Shown piece after piece: positions 17,084-23,721 of a stretch of DNA of 64,000 nucleotides (positions are counted from its first letter, which is position 1; every line of letters begins with the position of its first letter). The stretch spans positions 62,001-126,000 of the forward strand of contig NZ_FNVO01000006.1 in the NCBI RefSeq assembly GCF_900108175.1. Direction: 5' to 3'. This DNA is from Thermomonospora echinospora. GTDB lineage: Bacteria; Actinomycetota; Actinomycetes; Streptosporangiales; Streptosporangiaceae. A model generated the notes under the pieces. The model saw only the letters and a program-made list of their open reading frames with translations, ran no database searches and had not been told where the DNA came from. A program made the translations under genes and the position numbers.

Positions 17084-18331
17084 ATGTCTCGTATCAGCGG
17101 GCGCCTGCGAATATTCGGCGCAGTGGCCGTCGGCATCATGGCCATGGGCGCCGCCGGCGCCATCACGACCCCCGCCTCCGCCGCCACCACGGTCTACAGC
17201 GAGGACTTTTCCAGCGGGCTCGGCACCTTCACCGCCTCCGGTTCCGTCACGACCGGTACGTACGGCGCCCGGTTGAGCGGGTCGCTGCTCTCCGACCCAT
17301 CCATGACGTCCGCGCCCATCGACCTGGACGGGTACAGCGGCGTGACGGTGTCGTACACCCGGGCGGCGGCCGGACTGGACCTCGGCGAGGCCTTCACCGT
17401 GGCCTACTCGGTCGACGGCGGCTCGTTCATCACGCTGGAATCGGCGCGCACCGCCACGGGTGCGGCGTCGTTCAACCTGCCGGCCTCAGTCGATGGCCGC
17501 GACCTGCGGCTGCGGTTCTCGCTGGACGCCAACAGCGCCCTGGAGACACTGACCGTCGACGACGTGCTCGTCGAGGCCGCCGGCGGCGAGGACCCCGACC
17601 CCCCGACCGGGTCGCTGCCCCCGGTGGCCGACGTCACCAAGCCCGGGCCGTACGCGGTGACCATCAACAGGTCCGCCGGCCCTCGCGGCAGCGGGTGGCT
17701 GGTGTATCCGACGAACGCCGGCCAGAACGGTGTGGATCACCCGATCTTCGTTTGGGGGCCGGGCGCGGGGTCCGCCCCCGCCGACTATGAGGACATGCTG
17801 CGCCAGTGGGCCTCGCACGGGTTCGTCGTCTACAGCGAGGTCTCCTCCAGCAGCGGCGACTACATGGTCAACGCCCTCAACTGGCTGCAGACCCAGAACT
17901 CCACGCCGAGCAGCCCGCTGTACCAGGACCTCGACACCGCCGAGGTGGCCTTCGGCGGCCACTCCCGCGGGTCGATCGGCACGTTCGACGTGGCCGACGA
18001 GCCGCGGCTGACGACCACCGTCCACGTGGCCGGCGGCTCCTTCGACGGGAACGGCCCGAGCAATCTCCGGAAGCCGACCCTCTACATCGGCGGTGACGAG
18101 GACTTCGCCACCTCGAACATGGAGCGCGACTACACCAACACTCGCGTGCCGGTGTGGTTCAACATCCTCAACAACACCGACCACATCTATGCCACCCGCA
18201 ACGGGCAGCACATCATCACCGCTTGGCTGCGGTGGCACCTGGCCGACGAAGAGTTCCGCCGCACGGAGAACTTCCTGAGCCGCACCTGCACCTTCTGCAA
18301 CCTCGGTGCCGTCACGTACAAGAACTGGTGA
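17084..18331 (+). CDS. Secreted alpha/beta hydrolase with N-terminal beta domain, 415 aa
   Basis: Extracellular esterase/lipase-like enzyme. Residues 1-33 are a signal peptide with an ASAA cleavage region. Residues about 36-165 form a beta-sandwich domain (VYSEDFSSGLGTF...) of carbohydrate- or surface-binding type. From about 185 there is an alpha/beta-hydrolase core: nucleophile Ser294 in GGHSRG, probable Asp338 or Asp340 (IGGDEDF) and His367 (NTDHIY). The short Cys-containing tail (CTFCNLG) could form a disulphide, as in cutinase-like polyester hydrolases. The oxyanion region VWGPGAGS fits this group. Start ATG 17084 has AGAAGGG upstream. Substrate unknown; a polymer ester is my inference. 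Monocistronic, closed by a strong hairpin. Confidence 0.8.
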   Translation: MSRISGRLRIFGAVAVGIMAMGAAGAITTPASAATTVYSEDFSSGLGTFTASGSVTTGTYGARLSGSLLSDPSMTSAPIDLDGYSGVTVSYTRAAAGLDLGEAFTVAYSVDGGSFITLESARTATGAASFNLPASVDGRDLRLRFSLDANSALETLTVDDVLVEAAGGEDPDPPTGSLPPVADVTKPGPYAVTINRSAGPRGSGWLVYPTNAGQNGVDHPIFVWGPGAGSAPADYEDMLRQWASHGFVVYSEVSSSSGDYMVNALNWLQTQNSTPSSPLYQDLDTAEVAFGGHSRGSIGTFDVADEPRLTTTVHVAGGSFDGNGPSNLRKPTLYIGGDEDFATSNMERDYTNTRVPVWFNILNNTDHIYATRNGQHIITAWLRWHLADEEFRRTENFLSRTCTFCNLGAVTYKNW

Positions 18332-18347
18332 CACTGCGGTGACCGCT

Positions 18348-18385
18348 CTGCGCCGCCCCGCCGACATACCGGCGGGGCGGCGCAG
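18348..18385 (+). terminator. Strong hairpin terminator
   Basis: Perfect 16-bp stem (CTGCGCCGCCCCGCCG and its complement) around a 6-base loop, followed by CCTTT, 16 bases after the hydrolase stop. Confidence 0.85.
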
Positions 18386-18553
18386 CCTTTGCCGGGGCCC
18401 TGGCCGAGCCCCCATGCCTTCGGCCCTCCGATGTCCGCGTGGATGGAGCACTGCTAGACGGGACCGGTCGGCGGCGCAGTGCGCAGTGCCCTGAGCGGGG
18501 CCTCGAGCACACCGACCAGGTGCCGGAAGTCGCGGCTCTGGTGATGGAGGGCG

Positions 18554-19228
18554 TTACGGGTCTTCAAGGCCGAACAGTGCGGAGACTTGCCGTACGAGGT
18601 CTTCCTCGGTGGTCGTGGAGTCCACTCTGAGGCCGTGGAGGCCCAGATGACGGGTCTGCTCGGTGAGGCGGTCGGTGAACAGTGCGTCGCGCTGGAGCAG
18701 GTTTCGCAGTGCCTGCCGTGGGGCGCTGGTCTTGGCGAGGAATCCCCATGCCGGGCCGCCGCGGCTGTCGAAGACCGCCTGGCGGAATCGGGGAGTCGGC
18801 AGCAGCCACACGGCGTGGCTCACGTCGGCGAGCAGGGGGCGGACAAGGCCGGGCAGCAGCCGGAATCCCTCGGCGATCACCGGCCGGTCGGCGGGGAGGG
18901 CGAGGAGGTCTTCGATGATCAGGTCGAATCCCTCGCCGTGGAACCAGTGGAAGGTGTCGAGCATCTCGCGCGGGCTTCTGGCCACCCACCGTTCGTCCAT
19001 GTCCATGGCGGCGAACCTGGCCAGGTGAGGAGCTTGTTCCACGGACATGCGGCGGGCGTGGTCGGGCATGACCGCGTCGGTGTCGTACAGGCGCATCCCG
19101 TACCGGTCGGCGATGTGCTGGGCGATGGTGGATTTTCCGGACCCGCTGCCGCCGCCGATCCAGTGGACGTGGCGCAGCCGCTCCCGCCGGGCGTCGGGGG
19201 AGGTCCTTTCATTCGGTGCAGAGTGCAT
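18554..19228 (-). CDS. P-loop kinase-like NTPase, 224 aa
   Basis: Cytoplasmic nucleotide-binding protein with Walker A GGGSGSGKST at residues 25-34, the form seen in adenylate-, shikimate- and zeta-toxin-type kinases. Downstream is YDTDAVMPDHARR, reminiscent of the DxD substrate-binding loop of those kinases, and IAEGFRLLPGLVRPLL in the middle. Start ATG 19228 has AGGAG 7 bases upstream; the frame is open further but that part is unlikely to be coding. Substrate unknown. It is divergent from the vWA gene at 19598, with 369 bp between. Annotated relatives are usually called AAA family or hypothetical. Confidence 0.75.
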   Translation of the reverse strand: MHSAPNERTSPDARRERLRHVHWIGGGSGSGKSTIAQHIADRYGMRLYDTDAVMPDHARRMSVEQAPHLARFAAMDMDERWVARSPREMLDTFHWFHGEGFDLIIEDLLALPADRPVIAEGFRLLPGLVRPLLADVSHAVWLLPTPRFRQAVFDSRGGPAWGFLAKTSAPRQALRNLLQRDALFTDRLTEQTRHLGLHGLRVDSTTTEEDLVRQVSALFGLEDP

Positions 19229-19597
19229 TCGTTCGCTCCTGTCGAGTGCCCACCGGCTCGGGACATTCCCGCTGCCACTGCCCTGCGCTTCTGTGATCGC
19301 GACGCCCGCAACGCCGGTCACCGCCTGGTGGCCGTCGAGCGGGGCATCCAGGAGCTGTGCCAGGTTCTGGACGGGCACCGCCCGCTGCATCACCGTGCCA
19401 TCGAAATCCGCCTCGCGGCTCGCGACGTGCTGGCCCCAGTGGCACGGGTGGCACTCACGATCGCCTGGGTTGGCCGGGGGTGGGGGCTTGGGGTGCGAGA
19501 TGGTGGGTTTCGTGTGCCGTAGTGCCTCGGTGGAGGGCTGGAACGGTGCATGCTGGGAGGCCGAATTCTGCCCTCACCACGCCAGGAGTACCGTTCG
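19229..19597. other. Divergent promoter region between kinase-like and vWA genes
   Basis: These 369 bases should hold both promoters. A plus-strand frame ending at 19522 reads as an orderly helical peptide (HRLVAVERGIQELCQVL..., RAIEIRLAARDVL) and may be the decayed end of a gene. I see no other feature. Confidence 0.35.
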
Positions 19598-20305
19598 ATG
19601 CCCATCAGCCTGGACAAGGTCCGGTCCACCGCGCCTGGCCTGGTCGGCCTCTACCAGGCCGCCAAGGTCAACCTCGACAAGCGCGGCCTCGGCGGTGAGC
19701 GCGCCGCCGTCTATCTCGTCCTCGACCGGTCCGGTTCGATGCGCCGCTACTACAAGGACGGCACCGTTCAGCACCTGGCCGAACAAGCCCTCGCGCTGTC
19801 GGCCCATCTGGACGACGACGGCGTGGTCCCCGTGGTGTTCTTCGACAAGGTCGCGTACCCGCCGGTGGAGGTCGGCCTCACCCGGTACCAGGGGCGGATC
19901 AACGAAGAGCACGAACGTCTTGGGCACATGGGCACCACCAACTACGCCGCGGCCATGGAAGCGGTCATCGACCACTATCGGGCGGCCGCGCCCGCCGCAC
20001 CGGCGTTCGTCATCTTCCAGACCGATGGATCGCCGGACTCCCGGACCGCGGCGGAGAAGGTCCTGTGCGAGGCTTCCACGCTCCCCCTCTTCTGGCAGTT
20101 CGTCGGCTTCGGTGACGATGAGTTCAAGTTCCTGCGCAAGCTCGACGACCTTCCCGTCCCCCGTAAGCGCGCGATCGACAACGCCGCCTTCTTCCCGGCC
20201 GGCCCGGACCCGCGCGGCATCGCCGACGACGACCTCTATCGGCATCTGATGGACGAGTTCCCCGCCTGGCTCGCCGCTGCCCGCGCCGCCGGAATCCTCA
20301 CCTGA
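19598..20305 (+). CDS. von Willebrand factor A domain protein, TerF-like, 235 aa
   Basis: Single vWA domain, cytoplasmic. The metal-ion-dependent adhesion site is intact: DRSGS at 43-47, Thr113/114 in MGTTNY and Asp143 in QTDGSPD. The N-terminus (SLDKVRSTAPGLVGLYQAAKVNLDK) and overall length match the vWA proteins of tellurium-resistance (TerF) type, which act as Mg-dependent interaction modules in stress and conflict loci. Start ATG 19598 has CAGGAG at the right distance. No TerD-like gene lies nearby, so a tellurite role is not supported. It precedes the four-gene cassette at 20425 by 119 bases in the same direction and could be its first member. Confidence 0.85.
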   Translation: MPISLDKVRSTAPGLVGLYQAAKVNLDKRGLGGERAAVYLVLDRSGSMRRYYKDGTVQHLAEQALALSAHLDDDGVVPVVFFDKVAYPPVEVGLTRYQGRINEEHERLGHMGTTNYAAAMEAVIDHYRAAAPAAPAFVIFQTDGSPDSRTAAEKVLCEASTLPLFWQFVGFGDDEFKFLRKLDDLPVPRKRAIDNAAFFPAGPDPRGIADDDLYRHLMDEFPAWLAAARAAGILT

Positions 20306-20424
20306 CCGGAGCCGGCTCCCGAAGCCGGCGCGGATGACGGAGACCCGGCGCCGGGGGCGTACGGAAAGTCCGGGCCCGGTAAGACGCCCTTGACTCCCCT
20401 GGGATCAGCCTTGAAGGTTGGGCC

Positions 20425-21531
20425 ATGGTGGACGAGAACGCGCTCCGGTTCGTCGTCGTCCGGCCGCCGGTGCTGGACGAGTCGCGGGGGCGGGTGATCG
20501 TCGATACGGAGACCGCGGACGCGGTGCTCGGGCGAATCCAGGCGAAGCGCTCCGCGCGGGCGGAGGTGACCTGGGCCGATGCCGCGGCGGCGGTCGGGGC
20601 CGAGATCGTCTCCGATGCGGCGTACTGGCCCGACAGCCCGTCGTTCTCGGTCCTGGGATTCGACACCGGGTATGTCCGTGAGTTGCTGGAGTGGGCGCGC
20701 GACAATCCCGACGATCCCGCGTCGTTCTTGCCGCAGGCGCAGCGGTGGCTTGACCGCGCCACCCCGTCTCGTGGTGATGTGCGCGAGTGGGTGGCCGGTC
20801 GGGAGTATCGCGCCGCCCGCGATTCGGCGTGGCTGAGCTGGTACGGCTTCGTCCTGCATCAGGATCGCCGGCCGCAGCAGGCGCCGGGTTTGGCCGGATC
20901 CCTCGTGTTCCTGGAACTGTTAGGGGCCGCCGTCGGAGACCGCGACAGGTTCCGTCGCACGGCGGTGGCGAGCCGGACGGAGGGCCCCGCGGTGCGCCCC
21001 GACGTGCTCCTCGGGCCGCGGCCGGTCGCCACAGCCCCGGACACGACAGCCTCGGACGCGGCGGCTCCGGAGGGGGCACGGTCACGGCAGGCGGCGGCAG
21101 AGTCCGACGAGCGCATCGATCCGTGGCTGATCGAGAACATTCGCAACCTGCGCGATGCCCGGACCGCTGTGCAGGCGTTCTTCGACGCCAAGCTCGGCCG
21201 GCAGCGGGCCGTGACCTACTACGTCACATCGGTGGACTCCACCGAGCCGAACGGTCCGGTCGGGTTCGAGGGCATCGAGCAGAGTGCCCCCTGGCGGGTG
21301 ACCCAGGCCGAGCTCGACGCCGACGAAGGGCTCGCGGAGGCGCTGCGGCAGGCCGACTTCGACCTGGCCCGCGACACCCTGCCCGAGGCGCTCGAACGCA
21401 TCGACGCCTCCCTCGCCGACCTGACCCAGCGGTTGTACGCGCGCCGGCGCGACACCCGGGTCACCGTCGCCGACGGCCGGCACGTACGTGTGGTCACCAA
21501 CAGCCGCCCGACCACCGACCGACCGGGGTGA
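20425..21531 (+). CDS. Unknown protein, 368 aa, first gene of the effector-like cassette
   Basis: Soluble protein with no signal peptide or membrane helix. Two parts are visible: an N-terminal domain (1-190; RFVVVRPPVLDESRGRVIVDTE..., WLSWYGFVLH) and, after an Ala/Pro/Thr-rich linker (about 195-232), a C-terminal domain (235-368) that is helical at first (DPWLIENIRNLRDARTAVQAFF) and ends in an Arg-rich strand region (RDTRVTVADGRHVRVV). No catalytic motif is recognised. The next gene begins 3 bases after its stop, so the two are translationally coupled. The start is supported by GAAGG upstream. Confidence 0.75.
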   Translation: MVDENALRFVVVRPPVLDESRGRVIVDTETADAVLGRIQAKRSARAEVTWADAAAAVGAEIVSDAAYWPDSPSFSVLGFDTGYVRELLEWARDNPDDPASFLPQAQRWLDRATPSRGDVREWVAGREYRAARDSAWLSWYGFVLHQDRRPQQAPGLAGSLVFLELLGAAVGDRDRFRRTAVASRTEGPAVRPDVLLGPRPVATAPDTTASDAAAPEGARSRQAAAESDERIDPWLIENIRNLRDARTAVQAFFDAKLGRQRAVTYYVTSVDSTEPNGPVGFEGIEQSAPWRVTQAELDADEGLAEALRQADFDLARDTLPEALERIDASLADLTQRLYARRRDTRVTVADGRHVRVVTNSRPTTDRPG

Positions 21532-21534
21532 GCG

Positions 21535-23361
21535 ATGAAACCGCAGGTGGAGCCGATCGGCATCGGTGACCTCAAGGTCGTCAAGCAGAATCTGCTCAGG
21601 TACGAGGCGGGCGAGATCGCGCACATCGAGAACGTGTTGCGCGGCGAGAAGCGGGAACGCCGGCACCGCCGGCTCACCCAGTACGAGGTCGTCACCGAGA
21701 CCGAGGCCCTCACTGAGGAGGAGAGCCGCCGCGACCTGCAGAGCACCGAGCGCTTCGAGCTGCGCAACGAGATCGAGCACACCCTGAACACCGAGTCCAG
21801 CCTTGAGGCCGGGCTGAACCTGTCGGCCGGCTACGGCCCGGTGAACCTGAGCGTGTACGGGCGGGCGGCGTCCTCCGAGTCCAAGCAGGAGGCCGAGCGC
21901 GCCACCTCGCAGTACACCAAGGAAGTGATCGACAAGAGCACCAACCGGCTGCTGCGGCGCTCGCGCGAGCAACGGCGGGTACGGACTCTCGACGAGGCCG
22001 AGGAGACCAACCTCCACTCGCTGAACGGCGGCAGGACCAATCTCGCCGGAATCTACCGGTGGGTCGACAAGGTCTACCGGGCGAAGGCGGTCAACTACGG
22101 GCGCCGGTTGATGTACGAGTTCGTCGTGCCGGAGCCGGGCGCGTGGTACCTCCACCAGAACGCCCGACATCTGGCGGCCACCGCCCTGCCCACCCGGCCG
22201 GCCGAACCCGGCGTGCTGAACGGTTCCTTCGAGTGGGAGCCGCTGACGCCGGGGGCCGTGCGGCGGGACAACTACCTGGCCCTGGTGGCGCAGACCGGCG
22301 CGGAGGGCGTCAAGCCGCCGCCGCCCGACAGCGTCGTGCTGTCCAAGGCCTACTCCAGCCAGAACGCGCAGGCCGCCGCGGTGGCGGCGGCCGACGCCCT
22401 GGCCATCCCGCGCGGCTACCTCGCCCGGTCGGCGTTCGTGGTGGCCAACGGGTTGGGGGAGATCGCCACGGCGAAGGGCAAGATCATCATCGGGTCCAGC
22501 GTCTTCGACCTGCGTACCGGCACGGGGACGCCGGTCACCGCCTGGCACCAGGTGGCGCAGATCGCCGTCAGTTCCTGGACCTCCGCGATGTACGCCTGGT
22601 CGATGAACATCGAGGTCTACTGCACGCTGTCGCCGGAGGCGTTCCAGCAGTGGCAGCTCGACACCTACAGCGCGATCATGGCCGCCTACCGGCAGGCGCT
22701 CAGCGAGTACGAGGACAGGCTGGCCGCCGCGCAGGTCCAGGCCGGCGTCACCGTCCGAGGCCGGAACCCCGCGCTCAACCGGACCATCGAACGCGACGAG
22801 CTCAAGCGGGCCGGCCTCACCCTCTGGACGGCCGACTGGCCCGGCGTGCTGCCCGGCATCGGGGCCGGCGCCGACGGCGTCCCCGTCTACCAGCGCGCGA
22901 ACGCGATCGGCAACGCGGCCACGATCGCGTTCTTCGAGGACGCCTTCGAGTGGACCAACATGGTCTACACGCTCTACCCCTACTTCTGGGGCCGGTCCAG
23001 CCAGTGGCCGAACTTCCTCGACGTCGACACCGGCGACTCCGCGTTCGACGCCTTCCTCACCGCCGGGGCCGCCCGCGTGGTCGTACCGGTGCGGCCCAGC
23101 CAGACCGCCCGGGTGCTGTGGTACCAGCTCACCGGCACCGTCTGGCCGGACGGCTCACCGCCCGACCTGTCCACCACCAGCGATCCGCGGATCGTGCAGT
23201 ACAACAGCTACCTGCAGGACATGGCCGACGTGACCGATCTGGATCCCCTCGACGAGCAGGTGGACATCGATCCGCACGATCCCGCGGCGGTGCGGATCCG
23301 GCTGCCGACGACACTGGTCCACCTTCAGTCATCCGAGGAACTGCCGACGCTGCGCGATTGA
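21535..23361 (+). CDS. Unknown protein with EIAHIENVL motif, 608 aa
   Basis: Large soluble protein. The N-terminal motif LKVVKQNLLRYEAGEIAHIENVL (split here: GDLKVVKQNL, then RYEAGEIAHIENVLRGE, residues 11-38) is followed by a strongly charged helical stretch (40-90), an amphipathic beta segment (91-115), another helix, then EETNLH (156-161) and NYGRRLMYEFVVPEP (about 188-202). I have the impression that proteins with this motif pair occur in several unrelated phyla as large proteins of unknown role, but I cannot name a family. Residues 390-608 look like a second folded domain. Start ATG 21535; 3-base spacing from the gene before, 8 from the gene after. Confidence 0.75.
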   Translation: MKPQVEPIGIGDLKVVKQNLLRYEAGEIAHIENVLRGEKRERRHRRLTQYEVVTETEALTEEESRRDLQSTERFELRNEIEHTLNTESSLEAGLNLSAGYGPVNLSVYGRAASSESKQEAERATSQYTKEVIDKSTNRLLRRSREQRRVRTLDEAEETNLHSLNGGRTNLAGIYRWVDKVYRAKAVNYGRRLMYEFVVPEPGAWYLHQNARHLAATALPTRPAEPGVLNGSFEWEPLTPGAVRRDNYLALVAQTGAEGVKPPPPDSVVLSKAYSSQNAQAAAVAAADALAIPRGYLARSAFVVANGLGEIATAKGKIIIGSSVFDLRTGTGTPVTAWHQVAQIAVSSWTSAMYAWSMNIEVYCTLSPEAFQQWQLDTYSAIMAAYRQALSEYEDRLAAAQVQAGVTVRGRNPALNRTIERDELKRAGLTLWTADWPGVLPGIGAGADGVPVYQRANAIGNAATIAFFEDAFEWTNMVYTLYPYFWGRSSQWPNFLDVDTGDSAFDAFLTAGAARVVVPVRPSQTARVLWYQLTGTVWPDGSPPDLSTTSDPRIVQYNSYLQDMADVTDLDPLDEQVDIDPHDPAAVRIRLPTTLVHLQSSEELPTLRD

Positions 23362-23369
23362 GGGGACCC

Positions 23370-23699
23370 ATGGAAACCCGCGATTTCGGCCCGGCGTATG
23401 GCAATCAGGTGCGGATCGCCGTGACCGACGGGGACGTCTCCGCCTCCGCCGACTACGCCGGGGCCCTCTCCACGGCGATTCAGGCGGTGGCGGAGGCCGT
23501 GCAGCACGCGGTCGAGACCCTCGCCGAGGGCGACTCGGGGCCTGCCGGCTGCGAGGTCAGCTTCGGCCTGCGGGCGACGGCCGCCGGCGCGCTGGCGATC
23601 GCCGCCGAGGATGCGGTGATCCAGGTACGGCTCACCTGGTCCCGCGACAGCGGCCAGGACGGCGGCCTCACCGGGCTGCTGCCCGGTCTGACACCGTGA
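23370..23699 (+). CDS. Trypco1-like small protein, 109 aa
   Basis: Small protein from ATG 23370 (GAGGGG just upstream) to 23699. The C-terminal half has the pattern of the trypsin-co-occurring domain 1: CEVSFGLRATAAGALAIAAE, then AVIQVRLTW (strand, Gly/Ala-rich helix, strand ending in W). Family knowledge: this domain is encoded beside trypsin-like proteases, vWA proteins and STAND-type conflict systems, and may act as a recruited adaptor. No trypsin-like gene is in this window. The preceding gene ends 8 bases upstream and the nuclease-like gene starts 22 bases downstream, so it lies inside the operon. The frame is easily missed because a longer chance frame covers it. Confidence 0.65.
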   Translation: METRDFGPAYGNQVRIAVTDGDVSASADYAGALSTAIQAVAEAVQHAVETLAEGDSGPAGCEVSFGLRATAAGALAIAAEDAVIQVRLTWSRDSGQDGGLTGLLPGLTP

Positions 23700-23721
23700 C
23701 CGTGTCGGCGGCACGGCACCG

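Noticed and set aside
19598-20305. Tellurite resistance locus
   Set aside because: Only a vWA protein is present; TerB/C/D/E-type genes are missing.
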